From B1SED10-225 sp964501415 (GTDB lineage: Bacteria; Bacillota_I; Bacilli_A; Izemoplasmatales; Izemoplasmataceae), in contig CAZCSL010000001.1 in NCBI GenBank assembly GCA_964501415.1, forward strand, positions 113,189 through 177,188: a DNA stretch of 64,000 nt, given 5' to 3'. The stretch's first letter is position 1. Each line of letters begins with the position of its first letter. Shown here in pieces: positions 8,835-18,144 of this stretch. A program made the translations under genes and the position numbers. The notes beneath the pieces are model-generated. The model had not been told where the DNA came from and did not search any database. It saw only the letters and a list, made by a program, of their open reading frames with translations.

Positions 8835-10319
8835 ATGGTAAAAAACAAACGGATTTCCACAGAAGAATTTTTTAAGAAACGCAAACAGATATTAATGCAT
8901 TGGCCTACAGGCAGCAGTGAAAAATTAAATTTGGATCAAGCGATCGAATACCTTAAACAAGTTCCCGATGAAAAGAATTTTGCCAAAGTATTGAAAAAGG
9001 CCAAAGCTGAAAATAAAACGCTAATTCAACCACGCGCAGGTGTGGCGCTTTTAGAAGACCATATCGAGCTTTTAAACTTTTTACAAAAAGAAGGCTATGC
9101 TGATTTTTTACCTTCAACCATCGATTCTTATACGCGCCAAAACCGTTATGCAAATGCCGAGGATGCGATCAAGCAATCACAACGGCAAAAACGCTCCATG
9201 TTAAACGGCTTTCCTGCGGTTAATTATGGCGTTGAAGGATGCCGACAAGTCTATGAAGCGATTAACGTGCCCCTCCAAGCGCGTCATGGTACACCAGATG
9301 CAAGGTTATTAAGTGAAATTATTCACGCTTCGGGTTGGACCTCCAATGAAGGGGGCGGCATATCGTATAATATTCCTTATGCCAAAAGCATTTCCCTTGA
9401 AGATACGATTCGCTACTGGCAATATTGCGACCGTTTGGTCGGTTATTATGCCGAGGCAGGCATCGAGTTAAACCGAGAGCCATTTGGCCCGCTTACCGGC
9501 ACCTTAGTCCCACCGGCCATAAGCCATACCGTGGCCATCATTGAAGCGATTTTAGCGGCCGAACAAGGCGTTAAAAACATTACCGTTGGTTATGGGCAAT
9601 GCGGCAACATCAATCAAGATATTGCGGCTTTGCTTACTTTAGATCAGCTGACGAACTATTACTTAAAACTATTCGGTTATGATGATGTCTTTGTGACGAC
9701 GGTCTTACATCAATGGATGGGTGGTTTTCCAAAAGACGAAGCGCAATCGATGTCTATCATTTCTTTAGGCGCGATGGTCGCGACGTTAGGCGGTGCCACA
9801 AAAATCATCACCAAAAGCCCACATGAAAGCCAAGGGATTCCAACCAAAGAGGCTAACGCAGAAGGCTTAAGGGCTTCTAAGATGATGACTACCTTACTGA
9901 AAGAACAGCGTTATCCCAAGAACAAATACGTCCAACAAGAAATAGAAATGATTAAAAAAGAAGTTAAAACACTACTATACGCCACGCTTAATATCGGCAA
10001 AGGCGATTTTGCAGAAGGCGTCATAAAAGCCTTTGCGAATGGGATATTGGATATTCCCTTTGCGCCTAGTGAAATGAATCAAGGCAAAATCTTACCGGCT
10101 AGAGACGCCCTTGGCAACATCCGTATCTTAGAATTTGGAAATTTACCTTATGAAGACGAAATCAAAAATTTTCATAAAGACGCCTTAGAAGAGCGCGGTA
10201 AGCTAGAAAATCGTCCCGTGAGCTTTCAAATGACCATCGATGATATCTATGCGGTTTCGCGCGGTGATTTGGTAGGCAAAAACCTAAAACCCCCAAAGGA
10301 GTCACAAGATGAAAATTAA
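8835..10319 (+). CDS. glmE: Glutamate mutase epsilon (E) subunit
   Basis: Catalytic TIM-barrel subunit that binds glutamate and, with two GlmS, the B12 cofactor. The 494 residues are close to the usual 480-490. Recognisable segments are LIQPRAGVALLEDHIELLNFLQ, GFPAVNYGVEGCR, QARHGTPDARLLSEI (the RHGTPDAR substrate region with the Arg that holds glutamate carboxylate), ASGWTSNEGGGISYNIPYAK and EPFGPLTGTLVPPAI. GAGTTAGCC precedes ATG 8835. The last 11 bases overlap the ammonia-lyase gene, indicating coupling. Confidence 0.95.
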   Translation: MVKNKRISTEEFFKKRKQILMHWPTGSSEKLNLDQAIEYLKQVPDEKNFAKVLKKAKAENKTLIQPRAGVALLEDHIELLNFLQKEGYADFLPSTIDSYTRQNRYANAEDAIKQSQRQKRSMLNGFPAVNYGVEGCRQVYEAINVPLQARHGTPDARLLSEIIHASGWTSNEGGGISYNIPYAKSISLEDTIRYWQYCDRLVGYYAEAGIELNREPFGPLTGTLVPPAISHTVAIIEAILAAEQGVKNITVGYGQCGNINQDIAALLTLDQLTNYYLKLFGYDDVFVTTVLHQWMGGFPKDEAQSMSIISLGAMVATLGGATKIITKSPHESQGIPTKEANAEGLRASKMMTTLLKEQRYPKNKYVQQEIEMIKKEVKTLLYATLNIGKGDFAEGVIKAFANGILDIPFAPSEMNQGKILPARDALGNIRILEFGNLPYEDEIKNFHKDALEERGKLENRPVSFQMTIDDIYAVSRGDLVGKNLKPPKESQDEN

Positions 10320-11565
10320 AGAAGTACTCGCCTCAGAAGGCATGACAGGATTTTATTTCGACGATCAAGCCGCCATCAAAAAAGGCGCAGAAAGCGATTT
10401 ATTTACCTATATTGGCGATCCCATTACCGACCATTTCAAAGCGATTCGTCAAGCAGGAGAAGCGTTGTCGATTATGTTTATCTTAGAAAACGGACAAATC
10501 GCTTATGGCGATGCCGTGGCGGTACAATATTCAGGAGCCGGGGGACGCGATACGTTGTTTGATGCGGCGAAATTCAAACGGTTTTTCTTAGAAAATATCA
10601 GACCCTTGCTTTTGGATTTAGACGTCTCGACCTTCCGTTCTAACGCGAGGCGTTTTGATACCTTAAATATCGATGGGACGCCCATCCATACGGCTTTAAG
10701 ATATGGCATTACCCAAGCGCTGTTAGATGCAACGGCCAAAGCCCATCAAAAAACGATCGCAGAAGTGATTCGAGAAGAATATCATATTGAAGAAAAGACC
10801 TATGACCCCATCCCCATTTTTGCCCAAACGGGTGATGACCGCTATATGGGTGTGGATAAAATGATTATGAAAGAAGTCGATGTTTTACCCCACGGTTTAA
10901 TCAACAGTGTAAAGACAAAGCTAGGTATCCATGGGGAAAAACTGATGGATTACGTCAAGTGGCTTCGAAACCGGATTATCGACAAACGGTTAAACCAATC
11001 CTATCATCCGATTTTGCATATCGATGTTTATGGGACCATCGGGATGATTTTTGAAGATGACATTGAAAAATCTTTTCAATACCTAAAAAAGTTGAGCGAT
11101 ACCGCCAAACCCTTTTCCTTGCGCATTGAAGGACCCATAGACAAAGGTAACCGCGAACAAACCCTAGAAGCGTTAAAACAATTAAAGGACCGTATCGATG
11201 CTGATGATGAGGTCTTAGTTGAAATCGTTGCCGATGAATGGTGTAATACCTTAGATGATGTCAAAGTATTTGCCGATCAAAATGCGGCTCATATGTTGCA
11301 AGTTAAAACCCCGGATTTAGGTGGGGTGAACAATACCATAGAAGCTCTTCGCTATTGCTTGAAAAAAGGCATTGGCGCTTATAGCGGTGGCTCATGTAAT
11401 GAGACGAACATCAGCGCTGAGATTACCACCTCTATCGCGATGGCTTGCAATGCCAAGCAATGTTTGGCCAAACCAGGCATGGGAACCGACGAAGGCATTA
11501 TGATTGTAAAAAACCATATGATGCGCACCTTAGCGCTCATAGAAAGTAGGCGATTCGATGGCTGA
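10309..11565 (+). CDS. mal: Methylaspartate ammonia-lyase
   Basis: Removes ammonia from 3-methylaspartate to give mesaconate. The 418-residue enolase-superfamily protein carries the family blocks: GGRDTLFDAAKF early, the barrel segment TKLGIHGEKLMDYVKWL, the metal ligand regions, MLQVKTPDLGGVNNTIEAL with the catalytic lysine (K331 in the Citrobacter enzyme), and YSGGSCNETNISAEI. Length is as expected (about 413). AAAGGAGTCACAAG precedes ATG 10309. Next in the operon is citrate-lyase-type citD; the mesaconate hydratase needed between them is not in this window. Confidence 0.95.
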   Translation: MKIKEVLASEGMTGFYFDDQAAIKKGAESDLFTYIGDPITDHFKAIRQAGEALSIMFILENGQIAYGDAVAVQYSGAGGRDTLFDAAKFKRFFLENIRPLLLDLDVSTFRSNARRFDTLNIDGTPIHTALRYGITQALLDATAKAHQKTIAEVIREEYHIEEKTYDPIPIFAQTGDDRYMGVDKMIMKEVDVLPHGLINSVKTKLGIHGEKLMDYVKWLRNRIIDKRLNQSYHPILHIDVYGTIGMIFEDDIEKSFQYLKKLSDTAKPFSLRIEGPIDKGNREQTLEALKQLKDRIDADDEVLVEIVADEWCNTLDDVKVFADQNAAHMLQVKTPDLGGVNNTIEALRYCLKKGIGAYSGGSCNETNISAEITTSIAMACNAKQCLAKPGMGTDEGIMIVKNHMMRTLALIESRRFDG

Positions 11566-11824
11566 AATCATTACCGTAGGCACCTTGGAATCAAGTGATT
11601 GTATGGTTAGTCTAAAACCATCCGATGCAGTAACTATCGAGATAGACACCGTTGTACACGAAGCCTTTTACCATCATATTAAAGCTTTGGTGGAAAAAGA
11701 AATCAAAGCGACCAATCTTAAAAAAATCCATATCACCATCACCGATAAAGGCGCGCTTGATTACACGATCAAAGCTAGGCTGATTACGGCAATCAAACGT
11801 TATAAGGAAAGTCATCATGGCTAG
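11558..11824 (+). CDS. citD: Citrate/citramalate lyase acyl carrier protein (gamma subunit)
   Basis: The 88-residue protein is the small acyl carrier subunit that carries the 2'-(5''-triphosphoribosyl)-3'-dephospho-CoA group. The attachment region GTLESSDCMV near residues 8-17 holds the conserved serine of the G-(T/S)-x-E-S-S-D motif. The overlap of 8 bases with mal and 8 bases with citE indicates tight coupling. In this operon the holoenzyme should act on (S)-citramalate to give acetate and pyruvate; this is inferred from gene context, since citrate lyase and citramalate lyase share the same subunits. Confidence 0.93.
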   Translation: MAEIITVGTLESSDCMVSLKPSDAVTIEIDTVVHEAFYHHIKALVEKEIKATNLKKIHITITDKGALDYTIKARLITAIKRYKESHHG

Positions 11825-12659
11825 AAGCTATTTGTTTATCCCCGGCAACGTCCCCAGCATGCTGCAACATATGGACGTGTATGATGCCGATGTCATTATC
11901 ATCGATTTTGAAGATAGTATCGCGCCGCAAGAAAAGGATGAAGCACGTCATTTGACCCGTGCCTTTTTGCGTGCGCACCGACCTAAAGATTTAACCATTT
12001 TAATCAGAATCAACAGCGATAGCGATGAACTGATCAAAGCCGATTTAGAAGCGCTTAAGCATTTAGCGATTGATGGCATCGTATTGCCAAAGACATCAAC
12101 CTCGCAAATAAACGCCTTCATCAATCTTATTCAGGATAAAACCGTCTCAATTTATGGTTTGATAGAAACCCCTGAAGCCTTCTTTGAACTCGATGCGATT
12201 GCAAAACACAAAAATATCAAAGGCTTGATGCTTGGGGGCGAAGATTTAAGCCGTTTCACTCACATCGATAAAGCCCCGCTCTCAGAAACTTGGCATACGC
12301 CTAAAACCCTGCTTAACTTTGCGGCCAAAGTCTATCACAAAGAAGCGATTGACACACCGGTCATTAGCGATGATGAGACTATGTTATCAGAAGCGACTCA
12401 AGTATCCAAACGCTTTGGCTTTGATGGTAAATTATCGATTCATCCCAATCAAGTACCAGTGATCAACAAAATATTATCCCCATCGCAAAGTGAAATTGAC
12501 GACGCCAAACGCATCGTTATCGCACATCAAAAAACGAACAAAATGCGTTTTTCACTCGATGGCAAAATGGTCGATAAACCGATCATTGAAAGCGCTAAAC
12601 GCTTGTTAGAAAAAGCCAAGCACTATGGGTTGCTTGGAGGCGATTTTGATGTACTATAA
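11817..12659 (+). CDS. citE: Citrate/citramalate lyase beta subunit
   Basis: The 280-residue TIM-barrel lyase cleaves the citryl- or citramalyl-thioester on the carrier protein. Visible blocks are ARSYLFIPGNVPSML, DVIIIDFEDSIAPQEKDEAR (metal and substrate acidic residues), LIRIN, VLPKTS, IYGLIETPEAF (metal-binding Glu), LMLGGEDLSR and FDGKLSIHPNQVPVIN. This order is that of CitE/HpcH. It is slightly shorter than the usual 290-300. Overlaps citD and citF. Confidence 0.94.
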   Translation: MARSYLFIPGNVPSMLQHMDVYDADVIIIDFEDSIAPQEKDEARHLTRAFLRAHRPKDLTILIRINSDSDELIKADLEALKHLAIDGIVLPKTSTSQINAFINLIQDKTVSIYGLIETPEAFFELDAIAKHKNIKGLMLGGEDLSRFTHIDKAPLSETWHTPKTLLNFAAKVYHKEAIDTPVISDDETMLSEATQVSKRFGFDGKLSIHPNQVPVINKILSPSQSEIDDAKRIVIAHQKTNKMRFSLDGKMVDKPIIESAKRLLEKAKHYGLLGGDFDVL

Positions 12660-14040
12660 AGACGTAGATTTACTATTAGATGCCTTGCCCTTGAAAGATG
12701 GCATGTCTATTTCATTTCACCATCACTTGCGCAATGGCGATAAAGTTTTAAACCTAATTTTAAATGCGTTAATCAACCGTGGGTACCGCGATTTAAACGT
12801 GTTTCCTTCGGCGATTTTTCCCGTGCACACGTCGATAAAAACAGCGATAGAAAAAGGGTTGATTAACAATCTAACGACCAATTATATCAACGGGCCTGTG
12901 GCCCTCGCACTTAAAAAACACGGCCTTAAAGGCCAGTTGAAAATGCAAAGCCATGGGGGCCGAGCCCGTGCTATCATTGAACAAGACCAAAGCATTGACA
13001 TCGCTTTTATCGCTGCGCCTTGCGTAGATCAAGACCAAAACGCAAGCAGTCTTGAAGGAAGAAGCGCTTGTGGGTCTTTGGGGTATGCGATGGAAGATTA
13101 TCAACACGCAAAAATAAAAGTCTTAATCACCGATCACATCGTCTCTAAACTTAGTGAAGCCCAACTATCAGGCAACCAAGTTGATTATGTCTTGAAAGTA
13201 GATTCAATCGGTGACCCAAAAGAGATTATGAGTGGAACCTTAAAACCCACCAACGATCCTTTAAACTTGAAGATAGCGCGTCTTTGCATGGCCTTTTTAA
13301 AAGAAAGTGGCATGCTTAAAGAAGGTGTGTCTTACCAAAGTGGGGCCGGTGGCACCTCTTTAGCCATCACCAAGATGTTCATCGATTATTTAGCGCAACA
13401 AAAGCTCACCGCAAGCTTTTTTACCGGTGGCATTACCGCCCACCACGTGGCGGCTTTAAAAAAGGGATTGGTCAAAAAGCTTTATGATGTACAATGCTTT
13501 GATGAGGTCGCGATTAAAAGCTTAAAAGAAAACCCCGACCATGAAGCTATATCGGCGAGTGATTATGCCAATCCTTCCAATGAACAACGAAAAATAAAAG
13601 ATTTAGATATTGTCATCTTAGGCGCTTCTGAAATCGACAAAGCCTTTAACGTCAACGTCACCACCGATGCTTATTATACGATTATTGGCGGTTCAGGAGG
13701 GCATAGCGATACCGCTGAGGATGCGGCTTTAACGATTGTGGTCAGTGCGCTTTATAAAGCGCGGATTGCCTTGATTAAAGATCAGTTAACCGCGCTTAGC
13801 ACCAAAGCCAATCATATCGATGTTTTAATTACCGAACGCGGGATTGCGATTAATCCCAAACGTCAAGATTTAATCAAACGGTTCAAAAACTCCCCCTTGC
13901 CCATCATGTCTATTGAACGCTTGCAAGCCATAGCTTATGGGTTTACAGGAGTACCTAAGCCGATAAAAAAACCACAACATACCATTGGGATTATCGAAGA
14001 CCGCCATGGTCACAAACAAGATTATTTGTATGGAAAGTAG
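12649..14040 (+). CDS. citF: Citrate/citramalate lyase alpha subunit (CoA-transferase type), short N-terminus
   Basis: Alpha subunit transfers the carrier CoA-like thiol between acetate and the substrate. The 463 residues begin at ATG 12649, eight bases after GGAGG, and align from LKDGMSISFHHHLRNGDKVLN onward with the Escherichia coli type, which is about 510 long; the missing part is an N-terminal extension of about 50 residues, not the core. Other blocks: SHGGRARAI, GSLGYAMEDYQHAK, YQSGAGGTSLAITKMF, YDVQCFDEVAIKS, GASEIDKAFNVNVTTD, GGSGGHSDTAEDAAL. Overlaps citE by 11 bases. Confidence 0.93.
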   Translation: MYYKDVDLLLDALPLKDGMSISFHHHLRNGDKVLNLILNALINRGYRDLNVFPSAIFPVHTSIKTAIEKGLINNLTTNYINGPVALALKKHGLKGQLKMQSHGGRARAIIEQDQSIDIAFIAAPCVDQDQNASSLEGRSACGSLGYAMEDYQHAKIKVLITDHIVSKLSEAQLSGNQVDYVLKVDSIGDPKEIMSGTLKPTNDPLNLKIARLCMAFLKESGMLKEGVSYQSGAGGTSLAITKMFIDYLAQQKLTASFFTGGITAHHVAALKKGLVKKLYDVQCFDEVAIKSLKENPDHEAISASDYANPSNEQRKIKDLDIVILGASEIDKAFNVNVTTDAYYTIIGGSGGHSDTAEDAALTIVVSALYKARIALIKDQLTALSTKANHIDVLITERGIAINPKRQDLIKRFKNSPLPIMSIERLQAIAYGFTGVPKPIKKPQHTIGIIEDRHGHKQDYLYGK

Positions 14041-14048
14041 GTGCAATC

Positions 14049-15059
14049 ATGGAATTAAAAGACGTTGTACTGAGGAAAGAAAAACAACCGATCGCCACGT
14101 TTTTAAAACGCTTCAATCTAACCTTAGAAGATGATGTGGACAAAACCTTGGCGCTTTATGATGGGCAAAGACTCATCGCCACCGCTTCAGCGACCAAAAA
14201 CATCATCAAATGTGTCGCCATCGACCCTGAATACCAGCACCAAAACCATCTGAATTTTTTGATGAGCAAACTCATCAAACAACTATCAGAAGATCATAGA
14301 CACCTATTTGTCTATACGATGCCCGAACACGTAGCCATCTTTAAGTCTTTAGGCTTTAAGGAAATCGTGCAAACCATGAACCTTTCTTTCATGGAGCTTT
14401 TTGGTGATATTAAAGCGTCGCTAAAGGCTTTACGCGATAATTATGACTTGGATAAATCTCAAAAAGCTAGCGTAGTCATCAATGCCAATCCACTCACCAA
14501 CGGCCATTTGCATCTCATTAAGACCGCCGCTAGTGCCTCAAAGCATTTAATCGTCTTTGTCGTTAGTGAAGACCGCTCCTTTTTCTCTTTTGAAGACCGC
14601 TTTAACATCATTAAAGCGGCGCTTAGGTCCTATGAAAACATTACCGTCTTACCAACGATGGATTATTTGGTCAGTTATGCGACCTTCCCTAAATATTTTA
14701 TGAAGCGCGAACAAACGATCAAAGAAGAACATGCCTTGATCGATGTTTTAACCTTCAAACAACACTACATGAAAATCTTTAACATCAACGCCCGCTTTGT
14801 CGGCGAAGAACCGTATTCACCCACGACCAACACGTATAATCAAACGATGAAACATTATTTGGGCGATGCGCTAAAAATCATTGAACGCAAAACCGTGGAT
14901 GAACAACCCATCTCCGCTTCAACCGTACGGCGCTTACTGAAACAAAACGGCCTTAAGGCCATTGAGCGCTACGTGCCAAAAAGTACCCTTGATTATTTAA
15001 ACAGTCCAGAAGGACAACGCATTATCAAGGAGTTGAAAGATTATGACAGACGACATTGA
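14049..15059 (+). CDS. citC: [Citrate (pro-3S)-lyase] ligase
   Basis: Acetylates the prosthetic group of the lyase carrier protein using acetate and ATP, switching the enzyme on. The 336-residue protein has an N-terminal GNAT-like region (about 20-120: KCVAIDPEYQHQNHLNFLMSKL) and a C-terminal nucleotidyltransferase domain with NANPLTNGHLHLIKTAAS (HxGH-like NGHLH), VVSEDRSFFSFEDRFNII, and the ISASTVRRLL motif in place of ISxxxxR. Length matches the family. It starts nine bases after citF. Confidence 0.94.
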   Translation: MELKDVVLRKEKQPIATFLKRFNLTLEDDVDKTLALYDGQRLIATASATKNIIKCVAIDPEYQHQNHLNFLMSKLIKQLSEDHRHLFVYTMPEHVAIFKSLGFKEIVQTMNLSFMELFGDIKASLKALRDNYDLDKSQKASVVINANPLTNGHLHLIKTAASASKHLIVFVVSEDRSFFSFEDRFNIIKAALRSYENITVLPTMDYLVSYATFPKYFMKREQTIKEEHALIDVLTFKQHYMKIFNINARFVGEEPYSPTTNTYNQTMKHYLGDALKIIERKTVDEQPISASTVRRLLKQNGLKAIERYVPKSTLDYLNSPEGQRIIKELKDYDRRH

Positions 15060-16287
15060 TGTGATTTTAAAGGCAAAAGAAACCCGCCAAAAAACCATCC
15101 AATCGTATCTTGTAAAACACCAAACCGTCGTGACCTTAAAGCCCAACATTCCAGGCGATCACAAACATACCGACTTGGCGGATCTTTTATTGGTGATCTT
15201 TCATCATTATTTAAAACAGCTTTGGCGCACACCATCTCAACCCATGGCATCGGATGATGGCGATTATATCCTTTTTGGCCTTGAAAAAGACCCCATCAAG
15301 ACCAAAAAACTTTGTCTGTATCTTGAAGACAATCACCATTTAGGGCGTTTTATCGATTTGGACGTCCATCACAAAGACATGCGGTTAACGCGCAAAGACA
15401 TGCAAGTAAAAGAAAGAACGTGTTTTATATGCGCTAAGCCCGCCTCTCAGTGTCGCCGCGAAGGCAATCACAGTAAAGAAGCATTATATGATCATGTGCT
15501 TTATGCAACTAAAGCGTTTTTAATCGAAGCCTTAAGTGAAGAAAGTATTATGGCCTTAAGAAAAGAGCTGTTCACTTATCCTTGTTTTGGCTTGGTTTCT
15601 CACCGCTCTAATGGCAAGCATAAAGATATGAATATCAGTCATTTCTTAGCGGCTCTTAAGGTATTAAAAATCATCTTTAAACAATATCTCACGATGGCTT
15701 TAGAGGCATCTTTTAACACCAAACAACTAAGACAAGTGGGGCGCAAAGCTGAAAAAAGATTGTTAGAAGCGACTAATGGGGTAAACACCCACAAAGGCGC
15801 CCACTTTATCTTCGGGCTTTGTCTGCCTTTTTATCTACAAAACATATGGCAAAGAAAATCCATGCATCATTTTATCATCGACCTTAGAACCGCCGCGGCA
15901 AAAATCGCGCGTGATGACTTTAAGCGCAATATAAAAGCGACCACCAATGGTTTGATCGCTTATCATAAATATCAAGCCAAAGGCGTTCGCGGTGAACTTG
16001 AAAGCGGCTTAAATAGTATTTTTGATTGGTATCCGCACAAAACCTTAACGCCCTTTCAAAAACTGTGTAAAATCATGGCGCGCTGTGAAGATACGACCTT
16101 GATTAAGTCGCATGGCTATAAGGCTTTAGAAGAAATTCAAGCATGCATGAAAGATTTAGAAACCCAAGGCTTTAAACACGAACAAAAGGTACAAAAATGT
16201 CTAAAAAGCATCGTCTCCCCAGGTGGTGCCGCCGATTTATTGGCGCTCACATTCTTTTTTGAAAGCACCGATCATTTGTTAAAGTAA
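15043..16287 (+). CDS. citXG: CitX-CitG fusion: lyase holo-ACP synthase and triphosphoribosyl-dephospho-CoA synthase
   Basis: Makes and attaches the unusual CoA derivative of CitD. Residues 1 to about 165 are CitX: GRFIDLDVHHKDMRLTRKD followed by CFICAKPASQCRREGNHS, the cysteine-rich CitX box. Residues from about 170 are CitG: YPCFGLVSHRSNGKHKDMN (normally P-G-L-V-D..N.G.H.DM), EATNGVNTHKGAHFIFGL and GVRGELESG (normally ARGEAESGF). Such fusions are known from some lactic acid bacteria and Haemophilus. In the first box the family Asp appears replaced (VSHRSNGKHKDM). AAGGAGTTG precedes ATG 15043. The 3' end overlaps the convergent radical SAM gene by 16 bases. Confidence 0.9.
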   Translation: MTDDIDVILKAKETRQKTIQSYLVKHQTVVTLKPNIPGDHKHTDLADLLLVIFHHYLKQLWRTPSQPMASDDGDYILFGLEKDPIKTKKLCLYLEDNHHLGRFIDLDVHHKDMRLTRKDMQVKERTCFICAKPASQCRREGNHSKEALYDHVLYATKAFLIEALSEESIMALRKELFTYPCFGLVSHRSNGKHKDMNISHFLAALKVLKIIFKQYLTMALEASFNTKQLRQVGRKAEKRLLEATNGVNTHKGAHFIFGLCLPFYLQNIWQRKSMHHFIIDLRTAAAKIARDDFKRNIKATTNGLIAYHKYQAKGVRGELESGLNSIFDWYPHKTLTPFQKLCKIMARCEDTTLIKSHGYKALEEIQACMKDLETQGFKHEQKVQKCLKSIVSPGGAADLLALTFFFESTDHLLK

Positions 16288-17204
16288 ATGCCTTGATACG
16301 TCTTTCTTTTTCTTAAAAGTTTGTCGATGGTGTTCATCACGACAAACTTTTTCATAATCCAAAGCGGTGCGATTAAGTCTGCTTTGTTAGCATCTCCACT
16401 GATTCTTTGTACGACGATGTTAGGGTTTAAATGTTCAATTTGTGTCGCCACGATATCGGCGTAAGTATCCAAATCGATTAACTCGAAAGGGGCTTTTTGA
16501 TACCATGTCGCTAAGCGGGTATTTTTGATTACATGCAACATATGAATCTTGATGCCTTGAATGTCCAAACCATTTAAGTGATGAATGGTAGCCATCATAT
16601 CGGATTTATCTTCCCAAGGAAACCCGTTGATAATATGAACCACAACATTGATCCCACGGGCTCTTAAGGCTTTTACCGCGTTATCAAAAGTAGTAAGATC
16701 ATGGCCGCGGTTAATTTTTTGTGCCGTACGTGCATGGATGCTTTGTAAGCCCAGTTCTACTTGCAAGTAAGTTTTTTTATGATAGCTTTCCAACAAATTA
16801 ACGATCTCTTTTGAGATGCAATCCGGTCTTGTGGCGATACTTAAGCCTACGATATTTTCATCAAGTCCAAGCGCTTCATCATAGAGTTCCTTTAAGCGTG
16901 AAACGGGCGCATATGTGTTGGTGTTGGCCTGAAAATAAGCGATGTATTTGGCTTGCGGCCATTTTTTTAACAACCTATCCCTTACGCTTTCAAACTGGGT
17001 TTTTAAGGCATCGCTTTGATGCCCTGCAAAATCGCCTGAGCCCTTTAAACTACAATAAACACAACCGCCTTCTCCAAATAGACCGTCTTTGTTGGGACAG
17101 CTAAATCCCGCATTTAAAGAAACTTTAAAAACCTTTTGGCCAAAGGTTTCTTTTAAGAACCGATTCATTGTATAATAAGGTTTCTCATAGGTAAATGTCC
17201 GCAT
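16272..17204 (-). CDS. Radical SAM protein, YtqA-like (TIGR01212 type)
   Basis: The 310-residue protein has CPNKDGLFGEGGCVYC near residue 37, the widely spaced radical SAM cluster motif of the YtqA family, then YFQANTNTYAPV, VGLSIATRPDC, YLQVELGLQSIHARTAQKINRGH and VHIINGFPWE, all typical. Family members are related to Elp3 and methylthiotransferase radical SAM enzymes; the substrate is not settled, with tRNA modification a likely area. Start chosen at ATG on the minus strand at 17204, preceded by GAGGTG; a GTG nine bases further upstream overlaps that ribosome site. Confidence 0.9.
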   Translation of the reverse strand: MRTFTYEKPYYTMNRFLKETFGQKVFKVSLNAGFSCPNKDGLFGEGGCVYCSLKGSGDFAGHQSDALKTQFESVRDRLLKKWPQAKYIAYFQANTNTYAPVSRLKELYDEALGLDENIVGLSIATRPDCISKEIVNLLESYHKKTYLQVELGLQSIHARTAQKINRGHDLTTFDNAVKALRARGINVVVHIINGFPWEDKSDMMATIHHLNGLDIQGIKIHMLHVIKNTRLATWYQKAPFELIDLDTYADIVATQIEHLNPNIVVQRISGDANKADLIAPLWIMKKFVVMNTIDKLLRKRKTYQGIYFNK

Positions 17205-17260
17205 AAATAGCACCTCGGATATATTTTATCACATTGAGTTCTAAATTGGCCAAATTATGA

Positions 17261-17266
17261 TATAAT
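17261..17266 (+). promoter_or_regulatory. -10 box before DUF1189-type gene
   Basis: A perfect TATAAT about 18 bases before the start codon. No convincing -35 at standard spacing. Confidence 0.4.
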
Positions 17267-17283
17267 ACGCTTTGGGTGATGAT

Positions 17284-18114
17284 ATGTTAGAACGGGTTAG
17301 AAACGCGATAATCGCGCCGCAAAAACTAATAAAATACCGTAACGACCGCATGCTTTACATCATAGCTTATATGATGTTTTTTGCGTTGCTTATGACCACG
17401 GGTCCGGTGCTTAGAACCTATCAAAGCATTCATCTAACCCCGAGTGTCCAAGCAAACATCCGCGATTCTTTTTCGTTTCCGGCTTCTGAATGCTCAATTG
17501 AGGATGCGGTGTTGAAGTGTGCAGAAGAAAAGGCACACGTCGTTTATGAAGAAGCGTTTTTTGGCTTGCCATTCACCATCGTTTTAGAAGGCCGCGATCA
17601 TTATGACAAAGATAATTACGAAGGTCATCATATCGTCTTTTTTGAAGATCAAGTCTATGTTGCTTTGGACCAGTTGTTTGTGGATAGAACGCTGTTGGTT
17701 CAACCGATTGACCAGCTACATCAGAGCATTCATAATATCAGCTTTAACCCTGAAGGGGAAGCTGAAAAGGCCGCTTTTTATGATGCGATTTTTGAAACCG
17801 TATCTGAAGAACTCGGCATTTTTAGAGTGATGATTTCGCTTTCGCGTTTTATCGTTGAATTTTTCAGTGGGATGTTGTTGATATTGGTGTTTGTCTTACT
17901 CAATAGCTTTTTAGTCCAGCGCCAGCTGTCTAAGGTCCCTTTTAAGCAAATGTTTGCGATGATTGCTTATGCTTCAACGCTTGCCTATGTCGTTTTGGCG
18001 TTTTATAACTTAGTGTTGTTTAATATCTTTGTGTTTTTGATATTGCTGTTTATAGCCTTTAGACAAACCTCTCGTTTGGCTTTTGAAATTCAAAGACGCA
18101 TTTATAAATCTTGA
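17284..18114 (+). CDS. DUF1189-like membrane protein
   Basis: The 276-residue protein has an N-terminal helix (about 25-42), an extracytoplasmic-looking domain of about 150 residues, and three hydrophobic segments near the C-terminus (about 186-205, 222-240, 243-258), an architecture like DUF1189 proteins of Bacillota. The starting sequence MLERVRNAIIAPQKLIKYRNDR resembles this family. Function is unknown. ATG 17284 is preceded by GGGTGATG; the upstream TTG at 17272 would include this site. The domain carries two cysteines (SECSIEDAVLKCAEEK) that could form a disulfide. Confidence 0.6.
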   Translation: MLERVRNAIIAPQKLIKYRNDRMLYIIAYMMFFALLMTTGPVLRTYQSIHLTPSVQANIRDSFSFPASECSIEDAVLKCAEEKAHVVYEEAFFGLPFTIVLEGRDHYDKDNYEGHHIVFFEDQVYVALDQLFVDRTLLVQPIDQLHQSIHNISFNPEGEAEKAAFYDAIFETVSEELGIFRVMISLSRFIVEFFSGMLLILVFVLLNSFLVQRQLSKVPFKQMFAMIAYASTLAYVVLAFYNLVLFNIFVFLILLFIAFRQTSRLAFEIQRRIYKS

Positions 18115-18139
18115 TTATTCTTTTGGCGTGTGCTAATAT
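18111..18139 (+). promoter_or_regulatory. Promoter of leuS T-box transcript
   Basis: TTGATT (18111-18116), 17 bases, TAATAT (18134-18139). The -35 overlaps the stop codon of the preceding gene. Confidence 0.6.
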
Positions 18140-18144
18140 GAATT

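Noticed and set aside
12490..12660. Possible frameshift or loss of the citF N-terminus
   Set aside because: No CitF-like residues appear in the other frames upstream, a good ribosome site precedes ATG 12649, and citE covers the upstream bases; the short N-terminus looks natural.
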